A model generated the notes under the pieces. That model did not search any database, was not told where the DNA came from, and was given only the letters and a program-made list of their open reading frames with translations. From positions 34,405,109-34,469,108 of the forward strand of contig CM076849.1 in assembly GCA_039519185.1 (NCBI GenBank): a stretch of 64,000 bases of DNA. Direction: 5' to 3'. Source of the DNA: Astragalus membranaceus. Lineage: Eukaryota; Streptophyta; Magnoliopsida; Fabales; Fabaceae. Made by a program: the position numbers and the translations under genes. Shown here one piece after another: positions 41,060 through 51,991 of this stretch (positions within the stretch are counted from its first letter, which is position 1; every line of letters starts with the position of its first letter).

Positions 41060-42662
41060 AATGGCGTCCAAACTACGTTCAAGACCGGCCAGTCTTGTGG
41101 TCGGGCCCGGGGTAGGACTGGTTATACCCGAACTCGAACCTCAAAGAACCCCAGAGGGCCATGTTCAAGACCTTACGAATTCCACCCAAGCCCAAGCTCG
41201 GGCACAATTCCCCAATCCGAACCTCGCACGTTCCCATACAAGCTCATACAATAATAGTTTGCCACCTCCCCCTCCTTTACTTCCAGCCCTATCCGACGTT
41301 GTTCAACAGCTCGTCCAGCTCCTGGCTCGACAGGAGGCCGTAAACCAAGAAAGAAGCTGTCGCTTCACTGACCTTGAGGCCGAGGTAGCAAATCTCTGGG
41401 CACGGTATGTTCCGGACCAGAAATCACCCGGACCGTGCTCCCCTGAGAAGAGAACCCCGGTCCGAAGGAGACATCGATCTCCACCCAAGAGAAGGCACTA
41501 TCATCGTTCTCCTTCTCGCCGACAACGAGGGAATGGTTCCCGTTCTCCTCCGGCTCGACATTATGATGATCCTGACGAATTGGATCCCTATCATCGTTCT
41601 CCTCCCCGCCGACAACGAGGGAATGGTTCCCGTTCTCCTCTGGCTTGAAAGCACAATGATCTTGATGAATTGAAAAACTCCCCCCAACCTCGCTCATTTT
41701 TAGCCTCTTCATCACCAAGACGACGTTCCATAAGTCGAGAGGATAACCCTAAGGAGAAACAACCTTGACACTACGTTTATCTCGATCCACATCATCAACG
41801 TCAGCCACGACCTCAGGCGTTGCTAACCGAACGAAAGGGCCCATTCACTGTAACCATCGATAGCTACCGAGTTCCGAAGTACCTCGAGAAACCGCCCGGA
41901 GGTCTGAAAACGTACGATGGAACGGACGATCCAGACAGGCACCTCGATCAATTTGACACGACTATGCAATACCGAAACGTGCCCATGGAGATGAAATGTC
42001 GAATTTTCCCATTGACTCTGGACAAAGTTGCATCGAAATGCTTTCGGGCTTTAAAGATGAACACCATATCCTCTTGGGACCAATTGGCAAAACTCTTCTC
42101 AGTTCACTTTGCCCATTCCAAAAGTAAACCCAAGAACAAAGCGGCATTGATGTCCGTTGTCCGAAGAGAAAACGAGCCTCTCAGAGAATACATAGAGAGG
42201 TTCAACAACGAAGCTTTTCAAGTTCGAGAACTAGACGACGCTTTCCGCATTTTCTTCATGGCGCAGGGCCTACTCCCCAGAAGCCCTTTCAAAAAACATG
42301 TCAATACTTGGGAACCCAATACCTTGCAAGATTTCCTCTAATTATCCCAATGTTTCATCAACGATGAGGAAAGCGCCAAGATCGGGAATCCATCACCATA
42401 AGCCGGACCATCAAAACCCTGCAACAAAAGAGATAACCACGGGAACGATAACTGAGGTAACAGGGATCCACGACCTCGGAATCGTCACCAAGTATACACT
42501 GAACTCAACGTTTCCAACGCCCAACTATATGGGGAGTGTTGGGATGTCGAGTTTAGAGACATTAGAACACCCAAACCTCTACCTCCTCGATCCGGACAAC
42601 GATCCAGCAAGTACTGCAGGTACCATAAAAGTAATGGTCATGACACCAACCACTGCAATGCT
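41060..42662 (+). pseudogene. Element D gag (Tat type), broken
   Basis: A likely start is the ATG at 41060 (MASKLRSRPASLVV); the frame is open from 41001. The N-terminus matches element C (TPEGHVQDLTNSTQAQ, RFTDLEAEVANLWAR). A 29-residue stretch with YHRSPSRRQRGNGSRSP is present twice in tandem (about 41500-41650), followed by a stop at 41646. The core resumes at 41820: DPDRHLDQFDTTMQYRNVPM, ISSWDQLAKLFSVHFAHSKS, LREYIERFNNEAFQV. More stops occur near 42341, 42402 and 42450. The knuckle-like CRYHKSNGHDTNHC is at about 42610-42660. Not translatable as one protein. Confidence 0.87.
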
Positions 42663-43712
42663 TTGAAAGACGACATTGAAGACTTGATCAAGAGAGGAAA
42701 ATTGTCCGGTTATGTGAAAAAGCCAGGGACAAATACCGACGAGGTTAAAGACGAGAGGAACGACGACTCAAGAAGAAGGGGTAAGCCAAAGATTGATTCC
42801 GACGATGAAAATTATGATACTCGAACATCGAAGGGCCACTCAGTGATGATGATGATCGCGGGAGGTTTCGAGCTTGGGGAGTCCGGGAAAACAATGAAGC
42901 GAAAGTGGAAAGAATTGTTAAGTGTGGCCTTAACCTCAGCCACACCAACCACGACAACCCGACCTCCATTATCTTTTGGTGATGAAAATCTTATGGATGG
43001 GAAACCCAACAAGCACGTACCCCTCATAATCTCGGCAGTCATCACCAACAAAGAAGTGAGAAGAATCTTAGTGGACCAAGGGAGCTCATATGACATCATC
43101 TTTGTCGACCTCCTTGACAGAATGGGGATCGACAGAGAGGATCGCACTCCATACAGAGGAACGGCCCTATCCGAATTTAACGGATCTCGGACAAAACCAC
43201 TAGGCCATTTAGAATTGATGGTTTCCTACGGAACTGAGCCAATGATGAGAACCATCAAAACCAAGTTCCTTATCCTACCTTGCGAATCCATCTACAACGT
43301 TATCATTGGAAGACCGACTCTAGGTAGGCTCGGAGCGGTAACGTCCACCACGCACTTAAAGATGAAATTCCACTCTCTCTGCAATAGAGTTATCCCTTTA
43401 AACTCTGACATGGAATCTGCTTCCAGATGCTTCTTCCTGTGGACCAAGACCGAGCAAAAAGCTTTGGAGCAGGAAGGGGTTCCCCCTCCCTAAAAATTAC
43501 TCCCAAAAGAAGTAAAGCTCGACCTACCGAGGTAAACGCAACGGACATAGATGCGAAGTACGATCCTAAGAGTACGGACGATGAAGGTGATGACGAGCTG
43601 GCAAAAGAGCTCAAGCGGAAAATGAAGAGGCCCCAACCTAATGGGGAATTCATCGAGGTACAGCTCGGCGAAGATCCCTCCAGAACCATCAAGATCGAAG
43701 CCGATCTTACAG
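42663..43712 (+). pseudogene. Element D gag end and protease, cut off at the RT start
   Basis: Frame 42663-43493 reads MKDDIEDLIKRGKLSGYVKK, then the protease: NKHVPLIISAVITNKEVRRI, VDQGSSYDIIFVDLLDRMGI, IIGRPTLGRLGAVTSTTHLK. A frameshift near 43480 leads to an acidic linker (STDDEGDDELAKELKRKMKR) and QLGEDPSRTIKIEADL, the usual start of the RT region. The sequence then jumps to the end of the second RNase H at about 43706-43715, so RT and RNase H are missing. Confidence 0.87.
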
Positions 43713-45220
43713 AAATACCTACTTCGAGTACGGGCATTACTAGCTCAAATTGAAACATCAGAAGTAAAACACGTGCCGAGGGCAGAGAACCAAAGAGCTG
43801 ATATCCTCGCCAAGCTCACAAGCACAAAAGCTCCTGGAAATCACAGAACGTTTATACAGGAAATCCTCCACAAACCCAGTGTATCCGTCGACCCTGAATT
43901 TGCCTCGACCATTTGCATAATTGAAGAAGCTCACAGTTGGATCCTCCCGATCCTAGAATACATCATTGCAGGGAGTGGAACCCCCAGACGCAAATGACGC
44001 TAAAATCGTCAGGAAGAAGGCTTCTGCCTTTTCAGTCATTGATGGAGCGTTGTACAAAAGAAGTCTCACCTCCCCGTTGTTGAAATGCATCGAGGGAGAA
44101 GAAGCAGCTTATGTCCTAGCAGAAATTCATGAGGGAATCTGCGGTCAACACCTCGGAGCCCGTTCTCTAGCTCGAAAGGCTCTTCGCGCCGGATATTACT
44201 GGCCGACCATGGCGGTTGATGCTAGTGCTTATGTAAAAAAATGCAAAAAATGTCAAATTCACGCCAACATCCACATTGCTCCTCCAACCGATCTTACAAC
44301 CCTGTTCTCCACATGGCCATTTGCATGGTGGGGGATAGACCTCCTGGGACCATTCTCGACAGCTCCAGGCCAAATCAAACACTTAATCGTTGTTGTCGAT
44401 TACTTCAGCAAATGGATAGAAGCAGAACCTCTGGCTACCATCACTGCAAGAAACTACATCAAATTTTTTAAGAAAAACATCATGAGCAGGTTCGGCATCA
44501 TCGAGGTAGTAATAACGGACAATGGAACTCAATTTACCGACAAGGGTTTCAGAAAGCTGATGTCTGACCTAAAAATCAAGCACCGCTTCACATCAGTTGA
44601 ACACCCTCAAACCAACAGACAAGTAGAAGCGGCGAACAAAATAATACTAAACGCCTAAGACGACGTCTAGACAACGCAAAAGGAAACTGGGTGGAAGAGC
44701 TACCTTATGTCCTTTGGGTATATAGGACCACCCAACAAAGCTCCACAGGAGAGACGCCGTTCCGGCTCTCTTACGGCAGCGTGGCGGTCATTCCCGTCGA
44801 GATATTGGCGAACTCAGCTGGAGAACGGCAAACCCCCAAACTCAAAACGAAAATAACCAAGCCTTGAGAGAGGAGCTCGACCTCATCGATGAAATTCGGG
44901 GTCGAGCCTCACTCCGAGAAGCAATTGTCAAACAAGGGATAACCACCAGGTACAATGCCAAAGTCGTTCCCAGAGATTTCGAGCTAGGCGATCTGGTTCT
45001 TCGAAGGATTGATGTTGGTCTTAAAAATGCTTCCCAAGGAAAGCTCGCACCAAATTGGGAAGGACCTTACCGTATTATATCTAAGACCGGTAAAAGAGCT
45101 TTCAACCTAGAGACCCTCCAAGGGAAAAAGATTCAAAGGACTTGGAATGCAACGAAACTGAAGATTATTACAGTTAAGGGCAGAAATTGTATCAATCACT
45201 CCAAAAATGACACCATATAG
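43713..45220 (+). pseudogene. Element D RNase H end and integrase, broken
   Basis: Begins at LQKYLLRVRALLAQIETSEV (last part of the extra RNase H), then integrase: zinc finger HEGICGQHLGARSLA...CKKCQ, core TWPFAWWGIDLLGPFSTAPG, VITDNGTQFTDKGFRKLMSD, EAANKIILNA. The catalytic D, D and E are present. A frame break at about 44655 stops the ORF; the next frame continues NWVEELPYVLW and then shifts again. The C-terminal end is at 44864-45220 (REELDLIDEIRGRASLREAI ... LAPNWEGPYRIISKTGKRAF). A frameshift also lies near 43975 where IIAGSG meets GVEPPDAND. Confidence 0.88.
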
Positions 45221-46079
45221 GGCTGCTCCTATCATTGTAAATCGAGTTCCTCATTTAAATGATAAATCAGTAAACTTCTCGACATTCCACACATTCTTGA
45301 TCTCATCAAACAGTAATGTATGAATCAAAGTTACAACTTCGGAACAGACTCGAACCTCGAGCCCCTCAGGTTCGATCTTGGGAGCTCCCCAAGCGACCAA
45401 CCATGGTCGCAACCCTTTGTTACTAGTTAAATCCAAGCCGAGTCTTGGTAAACTGTTTCAAAGGGACCTGGTCTTCTAGGGTCGAAATATCCTCGAAACG
45501 ACAATTGGCCACAGCTGCCAATACCCCTATAGAGCGAGTTAAATCTGGACCGAGTCCTGGTAAACTGCTCTATAGGCCAACGTTTATGACCACCTCGAGT
45601 CCCTCGGGTGCGATCTTGGGATCTCCCCAAGCGACCAACCATGGTCGCAACCCTTTGTTACCAGTTAAATCCAAGCCGAGTTCTTGGTAAACTGTTTCAA
45701 AGGAACCGGGTCTTCTAGGGTCGAAATATCCACGGAACGACCATTGGCCACAGCTGCCAATACCCCTATAGGGCGAGTTAAATCTGGGCCGAGTCCTGGT
45801 AAACTGCTCTATAGGCCAACGTTCATGACCACCTCGAGTCCCTCAGGTGCGAAACTATCTCTAAAAAACGACGCATATGACTTGCAGAATTAAAAAACAT
45901 TCATAAAGCTCGTAATGAGATCCAAAATCAAGATCGATTAAAATATTTTCGATTACAAAGTATCTCGGGTACGGCCGAGCCCTGAAAATTCCAAATTACA
46001 TGACGAAGTTCTAAATCTATGCAAAACTTGATCGGATAAGCATATACCCAGAACTTCTACAAAAAAATGCTAGAAAACA
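45221..46079. repeat. Element D 3' region with tandem repeats (unit about 240 bp)
   Basis: 45427-45665 and 45666-45860 are copies of one unit. Shared marks are GTTAAATCCAAGCCGAGT, GGTCTTCTAGGGTCGAAATA, ACAGCTGCCAATACCCCTAT and CTCTATAGGCCAACGTT. Within each unit, GCCGAGTCTTGGTAAACTG-like blocks occur twice; the reverse complement (CAGTTTACC..GACTCGGC) is the motif of element C's array. 45251-45426 holds a partial unit (CTCGAGCCCCTCAGG). 45861-46079 is the 3' side of the antisense ORF, with blocks shared with C (CTCGGCCGTACCCGAG on minus). No coding sequence. Confidence 0.85.
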
Positions 46080-47881
46080 TCAAACATCTGAGGTCGAAAA
46101 GACGATGGTCTTCTCTTCCGTCACAGGGTCGACCTTGATGATGCACCTCCCTTCGACCTCATGATCGGCATCAATGATTGTTGGGTCTAGTGGAAGGGAA
46201 GGATGAAGTAAAAGAACCTGCAGAAGGGCACCTTGAAAACCTTCTTTATACATCTCAAGCGCCGCTTCAGCAGCCTCCTTCGCATCCTTCTTGCTTCGTT
46301 GAAGGGCAACTCGAAGACTGGCAATACGGGCTTTAGGGTCGGTACTCGTTTCCGCCCTCGCTTCCAAAGCTTTCTTCAAGCTATCCTCCAGCTCGGCAAT
46401 TCGTTCTACCAAGATCGTCACCTCTCTCTTTGCCGCACCCTGGGACTCCTCTAGAACTTTGAGCTGATCTTCAAGCTGCTTCACGCGAGCCTCGGCAGCC
46501 TCGGCACGACTCAGAGCAGTTTCCTTCAACGCCGTAAGAGTCTCTTCACTCTCCTTCAATGACCAAAGCTCGGTCTTAACTCGACCACGCTCCTTGGTCC
46601 TCACAGACAATTCCTCCAAAAGCTTAAAACACCTTGTCTTCTCGGTATTCAGCAACTCTACAAGGCATGTCAAGAAAGATATCAAAACAAAAAGGAAAGT
46701 CATAAATAAATCAACGAAACCGGCGAAATTTACAAAAAACCCACCTTCGGCTCGCTTCTCGTACTTCGTTTTCTCGATCTTGTGAACCTCGGCAAGATTC
46801 AGGAAGATCTGGGCCGACCCTGCGATGGGATCCTCCCGCCACTGTTCAAAATTTTGTTCTAAAAACTTCTCGTCCAGAGGGACGGCCTTACATTTATGCT
46901 TGGATCTCTTCAAAGTCTTTGCTTTCTTGGCCGATCCCGGCTCATCATCGGCGCCAGCTCTTCCCCGTTTTACAGAGGTCCCAACATCGACACCCTTTGC
47001 GACCGGAATTGGTGTATCAACCAAAACCTCGATCCTCTTTCCCCTTTCAGCCTCAGCACCGACCAGGTCCTTCTGGGTAACAGTTGTAATCGGTTCGGCA
47101 AAAATGGCCACCTCGGCAACGGGTCTAGGTCGGGAAGATGTTTGGAACGATACCCCTCCTTGCTCAACATCGGCCGACTGCATCGCCAACTTCTTCAAAA
47201 ACGCGAGCTTCTTTGGTGCCATCGTGTCTGGAAAAGCAAGAAAAATACGAGTTGTATAACTTGCAAAAAACCAAATACACAAAAATCCACTACAGAAAGA
47301 CGATCTACCTAAAACCCTTTATACCCGCACCCGCTTCCCGGCCTGGACTAAGCGATCCGTAGGGATACCCCGGTATTTATGCTTTGAATACGGAACCCTC
47401 TGGGAAATGAAAATCAAGATCACCTTTGTAAGACGATCTTCAGCACTCAATCAATCCTCGCCGACAGAGTAGGAATGTGTAGACCGGTTGAAATGATCAT
47501 GACTCCAACCGATAGGGAACTTGGTGGACACCAAAGTCCGACCATCAGCTCCGAACTTCCCTACATAGTCGATGGCCTTATCATTAGCCGGTTCGACCCA
47601 ATAGAAGAGCTGCTTCCAACTTCCCCTCAGTGAGTCTGCATAAGCTTTAAAAATCTTCGCGCCTCGCCTCGAGCGAAAGCTGACATGCTCACGGCCGGAC
47701 TTATCCTCCCCACTATTCCGATTAAGCTCGAACAAATGGAAGAAAAGTTGGGACGACACCGGTCTCTCCAACATCAACTCAAAGGCTCGAAGGAAAGCCC
47801 ATGCATTTGGATGTAGCTGGGAGGGTGCTACATCCAACTCTGCTAGAACGGTCTGTTCAAGAGAAGTAAAGGGAGGCCGAA
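46080..47881 (-). pseudogene. Element D antisense ORF (putative gypsy-type transposon protein), spliced
   Basis: Three exons on minus: 47881-47309 (5' part removed by element E), 47227-46745 and 46657-46080. Intron 1 (47308-47228) is 81 bp and intron 2 (46744-46658) is 87 bp, both GT..AG, both phase 1, at the same places as in element C. Exon 1: PPFTSLEQTVLAELDVAPSQ, AWAFLRAFELMLERPVSSQL, FFHLFELNRN, SREHVSFRSRRG-like, KIFKAYADSLRGSWKQLFYW, as in plant putative gypsy-type transposon proteins (PF04195; memory). Exon 2: MAPKKLAFLKKLAM, then basic (KKAKTLKRSKHKCKAV). Exon 3: a long coiled coil and an end TEEKTIVFSTSDV. Two in-frame stops in exon 1: TGA near 47452 (where C has CGG) and TAA near 47320 (C has TTA). 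Exons 2 and 3 are open. Function unknown; it is transcribed, if at all, against gag-pol. Confidence 0.82.
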
Positions 47882-48953
47882 TGTAATACCCTAATTTTGT
47901 CCTATCAAAAAAATGAGAAAATTTTATTTACTTTTGATAAAAATAATTATTTCCTTTTCATGTCATCATTTTATTTTGTTGACACAAGTTTTTAACACAA
48001 GAAAATATTTTTATTAGAAGTGAAGAGGCAAAAATAAGCAAAGAGGGAAATAGGGGGGTTCTAAAAAAAATAAGGTGCTGTCATGGATTGGGCCATCAAA
48101 AAACCCAACCCAACAAAAAAAAACCCCTAGCCAATTCGCATGGCCCAACCCCAACAAAAAAAAAAAAACCTAACCCACAACCCACAACCCATAACCCAAT
48201 TCCCACCAAAACCCTAATTTTTTTCCCCCTCACTCACTCAAAATTCGGCCCCCCCCTTTTTTTTAAAAAAAAAATAAAATAAAAAATATTTTTTTCTTTT
48301 TTTTCATCCAATTCCCCCCTAGCCCTAAATTGTGGCCAAATTCACTCCCCACTTTTCATGCCTTGAAACTTGTTTTTTTTTTTCTTTCCTTTTCCCACAC
48401 ACTTCCCTCTTCCCCATATTTCTTTTTCCTTCCCAATACACTCAACCTATCACTTCCCTCTCTCCCTCTCTCCTCCCTTCCACGGCTCCCTCCCCTCATT
48501 CTTTCCCCATCACTCACAAATTCACTTTTCTCTCTCTCATTCTCACACTCACACACTTCACTTTCTCTTTCTTTCTTTTCAACCTTTCACTCCTCTTTCT
48601 CTCACCCTCCCCCTCCTCAATCTCACGACACTCTCTCATTCTCACTCTCACCCACTTCACTTTCTCTTTCTCTTTCTCTTTCTCCCACTCACACTCAACC
48701 TCCATCATTCCTCTCATCTCTCACACAACCTTCTCTCATCATCACACACCACACTCAACCCTCACTTCATCCTCTCTTTCTCTCCCTCACCCCACGGCTC
48801 TCTCCTCTCCCCTCCTCTCACAAATTCATTTTTTTATTTTCCCCTTCAACAACTCCCCCCAAACCTCCATCATATCAAAAAAGATCATCATCACTATCCA
48901 AGAGTGGTTGAAGTGGAGCAGAAGATGGAAGAAGCTTGGGTTTTGTTCTTTTG

Positions 48954-48961
48954 TATAAATA
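48954..48961 (+). promoter_or_regulatory. Probable TATA box of element E
   Basis: TATAAATA follows TTCTTTTG and precedes a GGGTTCCCC stretch. It lies about 1.07 kb into the LTR, after the CT-rich zone, where a polymerase II start for an LTR would fit. Transcription start not verified. Confidence 0.55.
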
Positions 48962-50114
48962 GGGTTCCCCACTTAGAGGAAAGGGGACGATTTTCTCTTA
49001 GAAAAAAAAGGGGAAAAATCTTCTGAAAAAAAACTAGGGTTTTCAAAGAGAGAAAGAAATTTTTTAGGGTTTCTTTTAGAAAAGTTTTCTTCCCCTTCTT
49101 TTCTTCCTTCCTAGATTTTTTTTTTTTTAGTTTAAAATTTTGTTGTATTGAGAGATCCGAAGAAGGAAGCTTGTTCCACAACAATTTCTGGATTTGTTCA
49201 AGGTACAAAAATGTAATAATTTGTAATATTGTTGCTTTTTGTAATTTTTTTAGTTATTGTAATTTTGTTCATATTATCATTGCCATTTTATTTTAATTAT
49301 TGTTGTCACATTTTGCCGTTTTTTTTAGTTCTTTTTAGTTGCTGTTCTAAAAAAAATATATTAGTTGTCACATTTTTAAAATATATTAGTTACTGTTGTT
49401 TTTTTAAAAAAAAAAATGTTTAGTTGTTCTTATTATTTAGTTTAGTTACTGTTTTAAATATTATGCTGTTTTTCATTATTTAGTTTAGAGGCTGTTTTTA
49501 TATTATATTTTTGCTATTTGTTACTTATTTTGTTGTTTGTTATATTATTGTTTTTCGGAGTGAAAAAAAAAAGTGTAAAAAAAAATGTTGTTTTTTTTAA
49601 TAAAGGGTTACCAATTTTCGGAGTAAAAAAAAAGTAAAAAAAAATGTTGTTTTTTTTTTAATAATAAGTGGTTACTAATTTTCGAAGTAAAAAAAAAGTG
49701 TTAAAAAAAATGTTGTTTTTTTTTATAAATGGTTACTAATTTTCGGATTTAAAATAAACCTAAAAAAAAAGTGTTAAAAAAAATGTGTTCCTTTTTTTAT
49801 TTTCGGATTAAAAATAAAACTTTTTAGAAAAATATTTGCTTAAAAGAAATGGTTACTAATGTCACTACCCTTTTCTAAAAAAAAATATATAATAACAAAA
49901 ATCTCTTTTTCAAAAAAAAGAAGTAAAAAGGCACCCTTTTATTAAATAATAGTTATGACAAAAAAAAAAAACAAAAGAATTTTTCTCCATAATCCATTTT
50001 CAAAACACCAGGCTTGTTTAGTCTAGGTTCTGTTTTTTAAGAAAAAAAAGCGTTTCAAGAATCACATGTTCTAGAGTTGAATAGTAAAAAAGTAATAAAC
50101 CAGTCAATCGTTTT

Positions 50115-50225
50115 TTTTAGCGTCAAAACGCTATTTGCACCCCCGGCAACCATTTTCTTTTAGCGTCAAAACGCTATTTGCACCCCCGGTGACCCTTTTT
50201 TAAGCGCCAAAATGCTATTCACACC
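50115..50225. repeat. Short tandem repeats in element E LTR (GCGTCAAAACGCTATT)
   Basis: Three copies of TTTAGCGTCAAAACGCTATT, then TGCACCCCCGG or a variant, start at about 50116, 50159 and 50200. Each copy contains a GCGT..ACGC palindrome. Confidence 0.75.
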
Positions 50226-50374
50226 TCCTTTTTGTAATACAACTCCTTTATTATTTGCACCCCCCTTTTTATCACCTATTCCGCTTTTATTCACAACGTG
50301 ATACTTCCAAACCGTATTTTCTTTTTTTTCTTTTTTTGAATAATCGAATTCGCGTAAAAAAAAATAGGTTGTTA

Positions 50375-50720
50375 CTAGTGGTCACTCTGAGCCTTGCTTG
50401 TTTGACCGTTAGGACTAACCTTCCTTTTTTCACAGCGGATTAGTAGCGGTGATCACTCTGAGGTTACTCGTTTGATCATCGCAAACATCCGCCTAAACTT
50501 CTTTTTTTCAGTTAATAAAGTACAAACATAATTTCGACTCCTTTTTATCATGCTTCCTGGTAAGCGCGTTTTCAAACAAACGAAACGCTCGGTCACAAAC
50601 CGGGTATTTATAACAGTCACTCTGGGCCCCGCCCGTTTGAACGCTGTAGATACCTTCTTTTTCGAATAAGCCATTAATGACGACCACTCTGGATTTATCT
50701 GTTTGGTCACCATGAACGGT
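50375..50720. repeat. Repeats with CACTCTG core in element E LTR
   Basis: Four units spaced about 75-110 bp each have a CACTCTGRG/CACTCTGG core followed by about 12 bases and GTTTGACCG, GTTTGATCA, GTTTGAACG or GTTTGGTCA (cores near 50385, 50454, 50618 and 50683). A fifth, looser copy (TCATTCTGGATTTTATCTG) lies outside the LTR at 51457-51475. Confidence 0.65.
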
Positions 50721-51138
50721 CTCTAGTTTTCGCAAAAACTTTTCAATAAATAAAAAATACCAACACACAAATATTTTCTACCCGAGAACTACGTAGCTTT
50801 GATTTCTCCATCACACCCGGAGATACGTAGGAGCGGGGGCCCACTCCTGTCAAGCGCAAAAAACTAAATATTTTTTATTAAGTCTTCCCTTCCGTTTTTT
50901 TAAATAATAAAAAGGGTAAATTAAAATGTTTTCTTTAAACTAATTTTTCTACACGTTAAATTAAAAGGTAACCTTTTTAGGATGTTGCGGGGTGCTAGTA
51001 CCTTCCCCGCACTTAATCGACCCCCGAACCCAAAAACAAAGGTTTTTTCAATGTTTTCCTAAAAATAAATATTGATGGCGGCTCCATTGTTCAAAAGCAA
51101 CGAAGGATCCCTCCTCCGGATTCTTCGGTCGCTACAGC

Positions 51139-51155
51139 TGGCGACTCCACTGGGG
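51139..51155 (+). promoter_or_regulatory. Primer binding site of element E (tRNA-Arg type)
   Basis: TGGCGACTCCACTGGGG, two bases after the LTR end. This is the site known from Ogre elements and attributed to a tRNA-Arg. An exact match to the family form as I remember it. Confidence 0.88.
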
Positions 51156-51991
51156 AATTTGTTTTAGAGGGTCAAGCCTAATTTAGTTAAATGTGTGGAT
51201 ATTTGTTAGTTTAGTGCCTTTGTTTACCCTTAGTCTTTTTATTAGCACGTCTATTTCATTTATCTGTTTATTCGCTTTATTGAACCTTAGGGTAGAAAAC
51301 CTTTGCACTATTATCTGTATTTCTTTTTGCAGCATGGGTAGTTTAGGTTGCTTATATCACACACATCTATTACACTTGTTTATTGCACACACTCTTGAGC
51401 GGGGCCCTATACCCGGGTCTAAAAAACCTAGGACGAGTGGAGGCGATTAGTGTCAGTCATTCTGGATTTTATCTGTCTGACTCTCATGAAAGCCTCAGCC
51501 AGAGTACGCTCTTTCGTGGTATCCCACACCAGGTAGCTCGCTATCGTTGTGGGTCATATCACGAAAGAGATTTCAGCTCTGGAGATCCTTGTGAGGAAGT
51601 GATTAGAGCCACCTGAGAGATTGATCACACAAGTAGCCCTAGACCGTGACCTATATAAGACCTAACCTGTTTAGGACACAAGGGCAATTCACCTACCTGT
51701 TGCATCATCGCAAAAACTTTTTATCTTTCAAAAAAAAAAAAATCAAATAATGAAAACCATTTACTCTTTTTTTCCTTTACGTATATTTTATGTGACATGG
51801 TTAATGTTTCTCAAAATTTGAATCACCAAAATATGCTTTTATTAACGCATGTAACGTCTTTCTTTAATTCATCATACATCATCATTATTTCACAAAAAAT
51901 ACAAAAAATTCTCACATTGCATGCTATTCATCTCATTTAGGTTTGCTGGGAATTGTAAGAGGTTCGAAAGTTTTGTCATAAGCAAGGCAAT
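51156..51991 (+). other. Element E 5' untranslated leader
   Basis: Non-coding. ORFs at 51193-51450 and 51383-51616 show no domain. 51395-51660 is more GC-rich, with paired stretches (TACGCTCTTTCGTGGTATCC and the near-reverse GGTCATATCACGAAAGAGAT), so a folded leader or packaging signal is possible. Confidence 0.5.

Larger units (their letters stand above)
47882..51136 (+). repeat. Element E 5' LTR (3,255 bp)
   Basis: Starts TGTAATACCCTAATTTTGTC and ends CGGTCGCTACA two bases before the PBS. The first part is rich in CT/CA simple sequence (48380-48860), which creates long low-complexity ORFs in several frames that are not genes. 49540-49860 has imperfect repeats of GGTTACTAATTTTCGGA with A and T runs. 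The 3' LTR copy starts at 63014. Confidence 0.93.

Noticed and set aside
41365..41718. Minus-strand ORFs of 87-117 codons and plus ORF 41407-41673
   Set aside because: Shadows of the gag frame of element D, stretched by its duplicated Arg/Ser region.
46825..47362. Plus-strand ORFs of 74-144 codons
   Set aside because: They lie opposite exon 2 of the element D antisense ORF, which has the homologue in C; the plus frames do not.
48330..49026. Overlapping ORFs of 193-218 codons rich in Ser, Pro, Phe and Leu, and their minus-strand partners
   Set aside because: They come from CT-rich simple sequence in the element E LTR; three frames are open at once, and the same occurs in the 3' LTR at 63452-63843.
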